The notes: generated by a model not told the origin, from the sequence alone. A DNA stretch of 64,000 nucleotides from Azoarcus sp. KH32C (GCF_000349945.1 NC_020516.1:4340001-4404000), one strand, 5' to 3'; positions 8,237 through 17,107 are shown, numbered from the stretch's first letter. Program-made: numbers and translations.

Positions 8237-8662
8237 ATGAAAAAGATCCAACAAGGCTTTACCCTCATCGAACTGATGATCGTCGTCGCGATCATCGGCA
8301 TTCTGGCCGCCGTCGCGCTGCCGGCTTACCAGAACTACACGATCCGGGCCAAGGTTTCGGAACTGGTGCTGGCCGCCAGCGGCGCGCGCACCTGCATCAC
8401 CGAGGTTTACCAGTCGGTCGGGGGAGCGACGATCCCAACGACGGTTGCAGCGGACTGCGCAGTCTCGACCGTCGGCAAGGTAACCGGTGCGACGGTGTCG
8501 ACTGGTGGGGTCGTCACGGTCACGGGCACTACTGCCACAAGCTCCGTGGGCGCGGCCGTGACCATCACCCTGACGCCGACAGTCCAGTCGGCCGCAGGCA
8601 CCCTGACCTGGGCTTGCTCGGGCTCCGACACCAAGTACGTCCCGGCCTCCTGCCGCGGCTAA
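8237..8662 (+). CDS. pilA: Type IV pilin major subunit
   Basis: 141 aa prepilin. Short basic leader MKKIQQG, cleaved before F8 by prepilin peptidase, then the conserved hydrophobic helix FTLIELMIVVAIIGILAAVA with the required Glu at mature position 5. The C-terminal part holds four Cys (two near the end, ending ACSGSDTKYVPASCRG) for the usual disulfide loop, and a Ser/Thr/Val/Gly-rich stretch between about residues 70 and 120 that offers many O-glycosylation sites. An AAGGAGA ribosome site lies six bases before the ATG. It is driven by the sigma-54 promoter at 8172 and closed by a strong terminator. It assembles into the type IV pilus fibre. Confidence 0.93.
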   Translation: MKKIQQGFTLIELMIVVAIIGILAAVALPAYQNYTIRAKVSELVLAASGARTCITEVYQSVGGATIPTTVAADCAVSTVGKVTGATVSTGGVVTVTGTTATSSVGAAVTITLTPTVQSAAGTLTWACSGSDTKYVPASCRG

Positions 8663-8681
8663 TACTGCAGTTTGAGAGACG

Positions 8682-8706
8682 GCCCCTCCTCACGAGGGGC
8701 TTTTTT
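8682..8706 (+). terminator. Rho-independent terminator after pilA
   Basis: Stem GCCCCTC / GAGGGGC, five-base loop, then six T. It sits 19 bases after the pilA stop and only about 20 bases before the next start codon, so downstream genes depend on read-through or another promoter. Confidence 0.9.
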
Positions 8707-8726
8707 GTTTGTACGAGGTTGAAGGC

Positions 8727-9062
8727 ATGAACCTATTCGGGCTATTCACGAGCGAGCCGGAGAAAGCGTTGGCGCGCAAACTGGCTGAGCACCTGGCCAA
8801 GAACATTCCGCCAAAGCTGATGGACAAGGGCCGTCAGGTCTTGTCGGCAAACCGGGTGTCGCGTGTGCTTGAGCAGGCTTTCGAAACCGCAAAGGACCAT
8901 CAGGCACAAACAGGCATGGGTTTCATGAAACGCGCCATCCTCGCCAACAACTTCAAGTGGGAACTCCAGACGAAGGGGTACCCCAAGGATTTCATCAATC
9001 TGGCCATCGAGGGGCTGGTGGTGGAGTTGTCGAAAGCACGGCAATCGCGAAACGCCAAGTGA
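8727..9062 (+). CDS. Conserved-in-locus hypothetical protein, 111 aa
   Basis: Not recognised. Starts MNLFGLFTSEPEKALARKL and is rich in charged and helical residues, with no signal peptide or membrane segment; probably a small cytoplasmic, mainly alpha-helical protein. The ATG follows a weak GAGG element. It lies directly behind the pilA terminator and 64 bases before the glycosyltransferase. A broken copy sits in the same order in the relic cassette upstream, which shows that it travels with the pilin gene. A role in pilin expression or modification is inferred from that linkage only. Confidence 0.7.
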   Translation: MNLFGLFTSEPEKALARKLAEHLAKNIPPKLMDKGRQVLSANRVSRVLEQAFETAKDHQAQTGMGFMKRAILANNFKWELQTKGYPKDFINLAIEGLVVELSKARQSRNAK

Positions 9063-9126
9063 GTCGCAGCGGTCGACGCCCAAGTCCGCATCGCCCCCGA
9101 AACCCTTCACTGATTCGTCATCATCG

Positions 9127-12069
9127 ATGCTGCTACATCTGATCAAGAATCTTTTCTCGCAGCGCGCAACAAACTCCCACAGTTCAACAACTGTTTCGGC
9201 GCGGGAGAAATGCCACGCGTTGTTTCTTAAGGGGGACTTTCGTTCTGCGATACCGGCCTATCGCAGCTACTTGAAAGAATTTCCGCACGACGTTGCGGCC
9301 ATGAACGACTTGGGTTGCTGCCTCTCCAATACCGGTGACGACTCAGGCGCAGCGGCAATATTCGATCAGGCTTTTGCGCTGAACGACGCCTACCTGCCGG
9401 TCGTCGTCAACCACGCCAAGTCGATCACCGACAGTCAACGGAGTCGCGAGGCGCTGCCGTATCTGCGGCAGGCCAAGGTATACGATGCGGATTTCTACGC
9501 TTCCGACGCAGTGCTAGGGTCGATTGCCCTGGCAATGGGTGACGCGGAACTCGCCTGCCGTCTCGCCAAACGCGCTTGGCTGGCGTCCTTTGACAACTTG
9601 CGCCTGGCCAATTGTTACCTCCTGAATTGCGCCTATCATGACATTGAAGAAGCGCAGCTCGCAGCCGAACATCGCTTCTGGGCCCAGACTCTTGCTGCCC
9701 CTCCGCATATCGCCGACCTCAAAACCTCCGACACGTTGATGGCGACGTTGCCCGAACGCACGTCGAAAATCCGTGTTGGCTATTGGTCACCGGATTTTCG
9801 CAATCACTCGGTTCGCTATTTCTTCAGACCCTTGCTCGAGAATCACGATCGCGACCGCTTTGAGATCGTGCTGTATCACGACATTCCGAAGGGCGACGAG
9901 TCGACGGAGCGTATTCGGGAAAAAGCCGATCACTTTATTGACGTAAGCGCTCTCCCCGATGCCCAACTTGTCACGCTGATACGCTCACACGACTTGGATG
10001 TACTGGTTGAACTCGCCGGACACACGTCGAACAATCGATTGAATCTGCTTCAGGAACGCTTGGCCACACTGCAGTTGAGCGGAATCGGCTATCCGCCGAC
10101 GACAGGGCTTCGCACGATTGACGCTAAACTCCTCGACGTTCACATTGCCGACGCCGACAGCAACCGCTACTACGCGGAAATGCCGCTGGTGCTGCCTGAA
10201 TCGTTCTGGTGTTTCGACCCGATGCAGGAAGCTCCGATCGATCCGACGCCTCCGGCGGAGCGTAATGGCTTTCCAACCTTCGCGTGCATCGGAAACATTG
10301 CAAAGATTGCTGACCGAACGTTGAAGAGTTGGGCGGAGATTTTGCGGCGGGTGCCGACCGGTCGTCTCCTGCTGCGGTCGATCAGCTTCAACGATCCGGC
10401 GGCAGTGGACTCGATGCGCGACCGACTCGGGAAGTTCGGAATTGCGATCGAAAGAGTCGACTTTCGTGGCCCTGCGGGCGGCGACGATTTCTTCGCGTCA
10501 TACAACGAAGTGGATCTCGTTCTTGATACCTACCCATTCAATGGTGGCACGACCTCATGTTTTGCAGCCTACATGGGCGTGCCGATCGTCAGTTTGGCCG
10601 GCAAGTCGCTCATCTCGCGAATGGGGAGATCGATACTGAACAATCTCGATCTATCGGATTGGGTGGTAGCCGATGAAACATCTTACGTCGAGCGCGCTGT
10701 CGCCGGCGCAGCCGATCTGTCGTTTCTTGCTCGCTTTCGTGCCGAAGCACGCGAGCGCTTTTCGCGAACCGCCTTGGGCAACGGCAGGCTTTTCGCGGAG
10801 CAGTTTGAACGCAGCTGCATCGAGCTGCTTCAAGCCAAGCGCGACGGCACGCTGTGCTACGAGAATGCAGTTGCGCCCTTGCCTGCGCAGGAACTCGTCA
10901 GGAGAGCGTACGGCGCGCTTCGTTTCGGCCAATACGAAGCAGCGCAACGGATCGTCGACTACTGCTTGCGCGAGTACCCGGCTTGCGGCACCGGACACAT
11001 TCTGAATACCCAGCGTTTGACCGCGGACCGCAAATACCATGAAGCCGCCACGTACCTGCTCGACCGCGTCGACGGTTTCGCCCCGACCGACCGGTTTGCA
11101 GTATGGGTGAACGTTGCACGGTTCTACCTGCAGCAGAGTCGCTACGAGGAATGCACAAGGATAGTCGCCCTCGCAGCGACGGCCGTCGGCGAGGACACCT
11201 GCGACCTGATGCAGTTGCGCATGCTGGAGACTTGCCTGAGCGTACGCGGAGGCCGCCGTCCTCCGGTTACTGCCTCGGGCCCGGCAACGGACCGTGCCGT
11301 AAGCATCACGGTCTTGATCGTCATCGACGACCAGGCGGCCTTCGACCGCAAATGCCATGATGTCGCAAGTCAGTGCCCCCTCCCAGCCGGATATAAGCTT
11401 AATTTTGTACGTTGCTCCGAGGCGCACAAGGCTCGCGCCTACAGTGCTGCCTTGCGCGAACCGACCACCGACATTCTGCTCATCGTTCACAAGAACATCG
11501 AGATTCACTCAGCAAGTTTCTTCCAGGACGTTGTTTCCACCCTGGAAGACTGTGACATGCTCGGTATCGCAGGGGCACGGACTTGGGACCGGCTCGACTG
11601 GCGCCTCTCCCCGGCACCCAACAAGGTTGCCAGTTTCATGGTTCCCTCAGACGAACAGGGAGTCTACGAGATCCAACAGATGGGGATGGAGCGAAACGTC
11701 GTCGTCCACGGGTTAGGCGTACTGGACGGCTCGCTTCTTGCCCTCAATCGAGCACGAGTCGCTGAAATCGACGGCCTCGCCGAGTTCGATCCGCTGCTTG
11801 AGGAGGGTGCAGCGCTGATGGAGGAAGATCTGAGCCATCGCGCACACCGGGCGGGACTTCGCCTGGCAGTCCACCAAGGTCTGGGAGTGGTCATGGACTG
11901 GCGGATAGCGCTGAGAAACGATCATCTCGGTGAAGTGCGCTGGCACTTGACGCAACACTACGAATTCGACCCGTTGGTTTTACGGGATGACGATCGGACG
12001 ATAGTCTCCGCTCCAGTCACGTCGCCCAATGAGGGCGTTGCGGTTCAAGGGCTTCTGTTTGATCTTTGA
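9127..12069 (+). CDS. TPR-containing GT41 (OGT/SPY-type) glycosyltransferase fused to a second GT-like domain
   Basis: 980 aa. TPR-like helices at about 25-170 (FLKGDFRSAIPAYRSYLKEF and following). The GT41 catalytic region (about 213-575) has KIRVGYWSPDFRNHS with H227 in the place of the catalytic-site His of human OGT, AGHTSNNRLNLLQERL, GNIAKIADRTL with K393 in the place of the UDP-binding Lys, and LDTYPFNGGTTS. More TPR-like helices follow at about 590-700. The C-terminal 255 residues (from RAVSITVLIVIDD) resemble a GT-A/glycosyltransferase-2-like domain (VHKNIEIHSASFFQDVV, ALMEEDLSHRAHRAGLRLAVH). GT41 enzymes add sugars to Ser/Thr of proteins in the cytoplasm. Position behind pilA makes the pilin the likely acceptor. 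GC is lower than in the flanking genes. Confidence 0.85.
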   Translation: MLLHLIKNLFSQRATNSHSSTTVSAREKCHALFLKGDFRSAIPAYRSYLKEFPHDVAAMNDLGCCLSNTGDDSGAAAIFDQAFALNDAYLPVVVNHAKSITDSQRSREALPYLRQAKVYDADFYASDAVLGSIALAMGDAELACRLAKRAWLASFDNLRLANCYLLNCAYHDIEEAQLAAEHRFWAQTLAAPPHIADLKTSDTLMATLPERTSKIRVGYWSPDFRNHSVRYFFRPLLENHDRDRFEIVLYHDIPKGDESTERIREKADHFIDVSALPDAQLVTLIRSHDLDVLVELAGHTSNNRLNLLQERLATLQLSGIGYPPTTGLRTIDAKLLDVHIADADSNRYYAEMPLVLPESFWCFDPMQEAPIDPTPPAERNGFPTFACIGNIAKIADRTLKSWAEILRRVPTGRLLLRSISFNDPAAVDSMRDRLGKFGIAIERVDFRGPAGGDDFFASYNEVDLVLDTYPFNGGTTSCFAAYMGVPIVSLAGKSLISRMGRSILNNLDLSDWVVADETSYVERAVAGAADLSFLARFRAEARERFSRTALGNGRLFAEQFERSCIELLQAKRDGTLCYENAVAPLPAQELVRRAYGALRFGQYEAAQRIVDYCLREYPACGTGHILNTQRLTADRKYHEAATYLLDRVDGFAPTDRFAVWVNVARFYLQQSRYEECTRIVALAATAVGEDTCDLMQLRMLETCLSVRGGRRPPVTASGPATDRAVSITVLIVIDDQAAFDRKCHDVASQCPLPAGYKLNFVRCSEAHKARAYSAALREPTTDILLIVHKNIEIHSASFFQDVVSTLEDCDMLGIAGARTWDRLDWRLSPAPNKVASFMVPSDEQGVYEIQQMGMERNVVVHGLGVLDGSLLALNRARVAEIDGLAEFDPLLEEGAALMEEDLSHRAHRAGLRLAVHQGLGVVMDWRIALRNDHLGEVRWHLTQHYEFDPLVLRDDDRTIVSAPVTSPNEGVAVQGLLFDL

Positions 12070-12177
12070 AGTTCACGCCACATCGACCGACTTCACCCGG
12101 GCCATAATTGAGTAATGGTCAAAATAAGACGGAATGCATGAATTACTTCAATTCCCCGAAAGTTTGAGAGGTTCACC

Positions 12178-12957
12178 ATGTTTCTCCCAAAGCTGAAAGC
12201 CCTGCAAATGGAACAAACGGTCAATTTCTCATCGCCACTGTCGTGGGGAATTTCCGACCCAATCAAATTCTCGGCTCTAATGGAGGAAGCCAAGAAGCTC
12301 GTTGCTCCTGGTTACTACCTCGGTGACAATCTTTTCACATGGGCGCGAAACAACTCTGCGTTGGAAGATGAGGCCTTTAGAGATGCATGGCAAACCAACA
12401 TCGTCAACGATGCAGACGAAGCGATTCTGTGGCGACGTTATATCCTAGCTTGCGCGGCATATAACTGCGTTCAGCTTCCTGGCGACTTCGTCGAATGCGG
12501 TGTGTACATTGGCACTGGCATCAAGACTGTCATGGACTACCTAGGAGGTACGGGCTTTCCGAAGCCCTACTGGGGCTATGACACATTCGACTACAACCCT
12601 GTGGAGGGGCATGCATTCGCTGGGCAGGGGGAGGGATTTTACGAACTTGTCCAGGACCGATTCGTAGACTACAAGCAAGTTAGGCTAATCAAGGGGCTTA
12701 TTCCGGATTGTTTTTCGGACGGCATCCCTGAACAGATTGCATTTCTTCACATTGATCTGAACAATGCCGACGGGGAAATAGCTGCACTGGAGCACCTCTT
12801 TCATAGAGTAGTCAGCGGCGGTGTTGTCGTTCTGGACGACTATGAGTGGTCGGGAATTTATCGCCATCAGAAGCAGGTTGAAGACAAGTGGTTTGAAGAG
12901 CGCAACTATCGGGTCATCCCTTACCCCACCGGCCAGGGGATGCTGATTAAGCGCTGA
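12178..12957 (+). CDS. TylF/MycF-family SAM-dependent O-methyltransferase
   Basis: 259 aa. The SAM-binding region is GDFVECGVYIGTG (about residue 102-114), followed by WGYDTFDYN. The acidic metal/substrate segment is FLHIDLNNADGEIAALEHL and GGVVVLDDYEWSG, as in the macrocin O-methyltransferase family, whose members methylate sugar hydroxyls in a metal-dependent way. A GAGAGG ribosome site precedes the ATG. It lies 108 bases after the glycosyltransferase on the same strand. The gene has the lowest GC of the region: 27 of 60 bases in the line starting at 12721. Likely role, by context: methylating the glycan placed on pilin. Confidence 0.85.
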   Translation: MFLPKLKALQMEQTVNFSSPLSWGISDPIKFSALMEEAKKLVAPGYYLGDNLFTWARNNSALEDEAFRDAWQTNIVNDADEAILWRRYILACAAYNCVQLPGDFVECGVYIGTGIKTVMDYLGGTGFPKPYWGYDTFDYNPVEGHAFAGQGEGFYELVQDRFVDYKQVRLIKGLIPDCFSDGIPEQIAFLHIDLNNADGEIAALEHLFHRVVSGGVVVLDDYEWSGIYRHQKQVEDKWFEERNYRVIPYPTGQGMLIKR

Positions 12958-13202
12958 TGGTTTGGAGTCAAATATCGGGCGAAACAAGAGGCAAGGGGAT
13001 ATCCACGTTTACCTCGGGCTGCTTGAATCTTCGCAACGCATGCCGCTCAGCCATTAAGCGGGGAATTCATGTTAGTCAGCCCGCGAAAAAAAATGGTGCG
13101 AAACTCAACTTATTCGGACAGGCTTGGCGCATATCACCCGGCCCGCCTGCCCAGGCAGTCCCCTTTGTCTTGTTTATAGACTCAAGCAGTCACATTCCTA
13201 CT
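12958..13202. other. Spacer between methyltransferase and tfpZ
   Basis: 245 bases. It stays open in the tfpZ frame, but the encoded residues are unlike TfpZ proteins and basic, so I treat it as non-coding. No terminator or clear promoter was found; there is a TTATAGACT stretch near 13174 that could serve as a -10. Confidence 0.5.
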
Positions 13203-13910
13203 ATGCCTTCGATTCTGCCTCGTTCCGCGCGCTTTCGGACAATTCTGACTCACACCGCGTTCAGCGTGGCACTTGTTGGCGGGCTTGCCTTCTGGGTCCT
13301 CACCCATTGGTATCCCGGCGGACTTCTAAGCGTTCAAGGCGGAACGTCCATCCTGATCTGGGTCATCGGGATCACGTTCGTCGTCGGCCCCATCCTGACA
13401 GCCATTCTCTTTCGTCCCGACAGGAAGGGAAAAAAGGAACTGCGATTTGACCTTGTATTGATACTCGTACTTCAGCTTTCGCTGTTTGCCTACGGAGCGT
13501 GGACCCTTTCAATTCAACGCCCGATTTACCTCGCTTTTGTCTATGACCGCTTTTTCGCGATCACATCTCAAGACGTCATCGGCACCGTTCCAAACGAGGT
13601 CACAGCAGTTCCAGCCTGGTCGAATGGTCCCCGTCCAGTGTTCGTCAAGCCTTCGCTCGCAGCACAACTCGAAGCGGTCTCAACAGTTGGGGGATTCGAC
13701 GAAGCTCCACCGACGGCGTTCCTAGCGGGAGGCTATGCGCCATTGGCTGAAGGCGTACCGAGATTCAATCAAATGCAGCAAAGCCCGGAGTCGGATACGA
13801 CCGCTCAAACGAGCACGCTTACGGTCCCCGTAATCGGTCGCGCCGGCGAGGCACGCGCAATCCTTGACTTGAAAACAGGCTCGCTTGTTGGTATCGCACC
13901 GGTGAAGTAG
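13203..13910 (+). CDS. tfpZ: TfpX/TfpZ-family type IV pilin accessory protein
   Basis: 235 aa. N-terminal membrane helix, then the family pattern WYPGGLL..., a second and third helix with FVVGPILTAILFRPDRKGKKELRFDLVLILVLQLSLFAYG, and RPIYLAFVYDRFFAITSQDV; a soluble periplasmic C-terminus follows. Start chosen at MPSILPRSARF because upstream in-frame residues do not fit the family. These inner-membrane proteins are encoded next to particular pilin types and are needed for assembly of their cognate pilin. It ends 11 bases from the convergent pilR stop. Lower GC than pilR. Confidence 0.85.
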   Translation: MPSILPRSARFRTILTHTAFSVALVGGLAFWVLTHWYPGGLLSVQGGTSILIWVIGITFVVGPILTAILFRPDRKGKKELRFDLVLILVLQLSLFAYGAWTLSIQRPIYLAFVYDRFFAITSQDVIGTVPNEVTAVPAWSNGPRPVFVKPSLAAQLEAVSTVGGFDEAPPTAFLAGGYAPLAEGVPRFNQMQQSPESDTTAQTSTLTVPVIGRAGEARAILDLKTGSLVGIAPVK

Positions 13911-13921
13911 CCGGTCGAGGG

Positions 13922-15301
13922 CTACTCCATCCCCCACTTCTGCAACCGGTACCGCAACTGTCTGAGCGTCATCCCAAGCCGACGCGCTGCCTCGCTGCGG
14001 TTCCAGCGCGTCTCATCGAGCATGCGCAGCACCAGCGCGCGTTCGTCGCTGTCCGAATCGCTCTCCGCAACATCGTCATGAACATCGCCGCTTGCATTGA
14101 AGAAGACTAAGGGCTGCGCTAGCCCCTCTGTCGGATGGAGACTGAGATCGGGGCCAGTGATCTCGTCACCGTCACACAGCGCGCAGGCTCTTTCGAGCAA
14201 ATTTTCCAGCTCGCGAACGTTGCCGGCAAAGGAATGCTGTGCCAGCAGTTGGCTTGCTTCACGGGTCAGCCGCCGCGGAGCGCCACCCTCGCGCTCAGCG
14301 AGTCGGGCAAGGATGTGCTCCGCCAGCTCGGGGATGTCCTCCGGCCGCTCGCGTAGCGGCGGCACACGCAAGGTGATGACGTTGATGCGGAAGTAGAGGT
14401 CCTGACGAAACTTGCCTTCGGCGACCAATTGCCCGAGGTCGCGATGGGAGGCAGACAGGATGCGGACATCCACCGGTTCTTCGGCGTGGGCGCCAACGGG
14501 TCGTACCGCTCGCTCCTGAATCGCGCGCAGGAGCTTCACCTGCATCGCCAAGGGCAGGTCGGCGACTTCGTCGAGGAACAGCGTGCCGCCCCGTGCAGCC
14601 TGGAAAAGGCCGTCCTTGTCGGATACGGCGCCAGTGAAGCTCCCCTTGCGATGTCCGAAGAACTCGCTTTCCATCAGTTCAGGTGCGATGGCGCCGCAAT
14701 TGACCGGAACGAAGGGGGCATTCGCACGCGGCCCGGACTCGTGAATCAGGCGGGCGATGACTTCCTTGCCGGTACCGGATTCGCCGAGGATGAAGACGGG
14801 CGCCTGGTTGCGCGCGAGCTTCGATATCTGGCTACGCAGTTGCTCGAGCGCGGCGGAGCGCCCGATCAGACTGCGGCCGCCGGCGTTTTCTCCCAAGCCC
14901 GGCGCGCTCTGCACGTTCAATGCGTGACTGACGATTTCGCGCAGCGCCTTGAGTTCGACCGGCTTGGTCACGAAATCGAATGCGCCACACTTGAGGGCGC
15001 GGATTGCCGTCTCGATGCTGCCGAATGCGGTAATCACGGCCACAGGAAGCCCGGGAATGTGCGACTGGATGTGGGCAACCAGTTCCAGTCCATCGCCATC
15101 CGGCAGGCGCATGTCGGTGAGGCACAGCCGGTAGGGCTTTTCGTCCAGCAGCCGGCGGGCATCGGCAACGGTCCCGGCGGTATCGCAGGCGAGCCCCATG
15201 CGCAGCAGCGAGAGTTCGAGCACTTCGCGGATGTCTTCTTCGTCGTCCACGACCAGTACATCGATCCCCCTCGGGCGATTGCGTCGTTCGGGTTGCGTCA
15301 T
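13922..15301 (-). CDS. pilR: Sigma-54-dependent response regulator PilR
   Basis: 459 aa, NtrC family. Receiver domain 14-128 with phospho-acceptor D63; AAA+ domain with Walker A GESGTGKE (172-179), the sigma-54-contacting loop GSFTGA (219-224), Walker B GGTLFLDEVADL; C-terminal Fis-type helix-turn-helix (NRSEAARRLGMTLRQLRYRL). The Ser in GSFTGA is, as far as I recall, normal for PilR. It activates pilA from the -24/-12 promoter at 8172. Start codon overlaps the stop of pilS (ATGA), so kinase and regulator are co-translated. Confidence 0.93.
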   Translation of the reverse strand: MTQPERRNRPRGIDVLVVDDEEDIREVLELSLLRMGLACDTAGTVADARRLLDEKPYRLCLTDMRLPDGDGLELVAHIQSHIPGLPVAVITAFGSIETAIRALKCGAFDFVTKPVELKALREIVSHALNVQSAPGLGENAGGRSLIGRSAALEQLRSQISKLARNQAPVFILGESGTGKEVIARLIHESGPRANAPFVPVNCGAIAPELMESEFFGHRKGSFTGAVSDKDGLFQAARGGTLFLDEVADLPLAMQVKLLRAIQERAVRPVGAHAEEPVDVRILSASHRDLGQLVAEGKFRQDLYFRINVITLRVPPLRERPEDIPELAEHILARLAEREGGAPRRLTREASQLLAQHSFAGNVRELENLLERACALCDGDEITGPDLSLHPTEGLAQPLVFFNASGDVHDDVAESDSDSDERALVLRMLDETRWNRSEAARRLGMTLRQLRYRLQKWGME

Positions 15302-16851
15302 GGCTGGCTCCGTCCGGTCAGTACGAAATGCGCACCCGGGGCATTGTCCAACAATTCGAGGGCGGCGCCGTTGGCTTCGGCAAGTTCGCGCGCGATATAC
15401 AGGCCCAGGCCGGTCCCCTTCGGATGCGTGGTAAAGAAAGGCTCGAAGATCCGCATGCGATCGGCTTCCGGGATGCCCGGACCGTCGTCGACGACGTGCA
15501 GCGCCGTGCGCCCCCCGCTCTCCGTCGCAACGAAGATCCTCACCGAACCGGCTTGTCCCGAACAGTAGCGGCGCGCGTTCGCGATCAGGTTGTCGAGGAT
15601 CTGGTGCAGATGGGCGCGGTCGACGGCCAGCGTTTCGTCGGGCGGGATGTCGATGCGGTAGATGTCGCGCTCCGTATCACCGCCCATTGCACGTTCGTCG
15701 ATCAATCCGGATATGAATGCAGCCAGACGCAGCGCTTCCGGCAACAATTCGTCGCGCCGGCCAAGAGCGAGCACGTCGCGGATCATGCGTTCGATGCGTC
15801 GCGCATTGTCGTTGATGATCCGGATGAGGCGCACCTGCACTTCGCCGCGCTTTTCCTCGGTCAGCAGTTCGGCGGCCTGGGTGACGGCTGACAGCGGGTT
15901 GCGGATCTCGTGGGCCATGCTGGCCGTGAGGCGCCCCAGGGCGGCGAGCTTCAGCTGCTGGATCTGGATCTGGATCTCCTCGTAGTCCGTGAGATACACA
16001 AGGATTTCGGTGCCGTCCGTGCGCTCGTCGCAATGAGCACCGATCGCCCGGCAACGCAGCAGCTTCCCCGCGGGGCCGGCGCGCAGGAGCCTGCCCTCCG
16101 GGCCGCATTCCCCGCGCACGTCCGCCAGGCTCTCGTCGAGGTCAGCCAGGCGCAGACCTTCGAGCGAGGACACGCCAAGCAATTCGGCGGCGCGCGGATT
16201 GGCCTGCAGAACGCGGCCGTCGCTGTCGAGCACGACGACGCCGTCCTGCATGTCACGGATGATGCGCTCGTTGACGGCCTGCTGCTTGGCGAGCGCTTCA
16301 CCGCGCTGGACCGCCAGAGATTCGTTCGCTTTCGCGCGCCGCGCCAACAGGCGGGCGGTGATCGCGATGCCGAAGAAGCCGGTGCACAGGATTCCGACCT
16401 GCAGGAAGTCGGCCGGCTTGCTGTTGGTGAGCAGACGCCAGACGTTTTCGGCGAGCACGGTCACGGTCGCCAGCGCGGCGTAGAACAGGACCATCCGCTC
16501 CTGGGCCACGAGACCGGCGCCGGCGAGGATCACCATCATCAGCACGGGCATGCCGCTCGCGTAGCCACCGCTCGCCCACATGATCAGGCCGAGCAGCACG
16601 ATGTCGATCACGACCTGCAGCGTGATGAGGCGATCGAGTCCGAGTCGTCGCGCCGCGTCCGGGAAACCGAGGGCGAGGACGGCCGCGATATAGGCAATCG
16701 CGGCGCCCTTGAAGACGCGGGGCGCGTCGGCGCCGAGATTCAGTTCGAGCCCGGCGACGAGGAACAGGCCGGCGATGATCAGCCGGAAAAGATTCAGGTA
16801 GCGCAGCGGTACCCAGCGTGCGGCGTCGAAGCCATCGACCAGCAGGCCCAT
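15298..16851 (-). CDS. pilS: PilS sensor histidine kinase
   Basis: 517 aa. About six N-terminal membrane helices (residues 20-180), a PAS domain (about 195-270, NERIIRDMQDGVVVLDSDGRV), the H-box ASMAHEIRNPLSAV with H314, and a HATPase domain ending in the G-box GTGLGLYIARELAEANG. In Pseudomonas, PilS senses pilin subunits in the inner membrane and controls PilR phosphorylation. Overlaps pilR by four bases. Confidence 0.92.
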   Translation of the reverse strand: MGLLVDGFDAARWVPLRYLNLFRLIIAGLFLVAGLELNLGADAPRVFKGAAIAYIAAVLALGFPDAARRLGLDRLITLQVVIDIVLLGLIMWASGGYASGMPVLMMVILAGAGLVAQERMVLFYAALATVTVLAENVWRLLTNSKPADFLQVGILCTGFFGIAITARLLARRAKANESLAVQRGEALAKQQAVNERIIRDMQDGVVVLDSDGRVLQANPRAAELLGVSSLEGLRLADLDESLADVRGECGPEGRLLRAGPAGKLLRCRAIGAHCDERTDGTEILVYLTDYEEIQIQIQQLKLAALGRLTASMAHEIRNPLSAVTQAAELLTEEKRGEVQVRLIRIINDNARRIERMIRDVLALGRRDELLPEALRLAAFISGLIDERAMGGDTERDIYRIDIPPDETLAVDRAHLHQILDNLIANARRYCSGQAGSVRIFVATESGGRTALHVVDDGPGIPEADRMRIFEPFFTTHPKGTGLGLYIARELAEANGAALELLDNAPGAHFVLTGRSQP

Positions 16852-16861
16852 TGGCTATCGC

Positions 16862-17107
16862 CTACCGCCGCGCGCCCAGGCGGCGGTGCTCCTCGCTGCA
16901 ATAGAAGGTCTCGCCGTCACGCACGCATTCGCTCTCGGGCACATGCACACCGCAGTGGGCGCAGCCGACCATCCGTTCGACGTCATCAGCATCGCGCCGA
17001 CGTGCGCCACCGCCACCGCGGTGCGCGGAGTCATCGGATCGGCTGACGATGCGGCGGACCCACCAGATGGCGACCAGAATCAGAATGAAAATCAGCAGAT
17101 TACGCAC
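16862..17107 (-). CDS. PP0621-family small protein with membrane anchor and zinc-like motif
   Basis: 81 aa, GTG start. One N-terminal membrane helix (NLLIFILILVAIWWVRR), a charged linker, then a Cys/His cluster CAHCGVHVPESECV...FYCSEEHRR that looks able to hold a metal. Such proteins are commonly encoded next to pilS in beta- and gammaproteobacteria; function unknown. Ends 10 bases upstream of pilS on the same strand. Confidence 0.8.
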   Translation of the reverse strand: MRNLLIFILILVAIWWVRRIVSRSDDSAHRGGGGARRRDADDVERMVGCAHCGVHVPESECVRDGETFYCSEEHRRLGARR

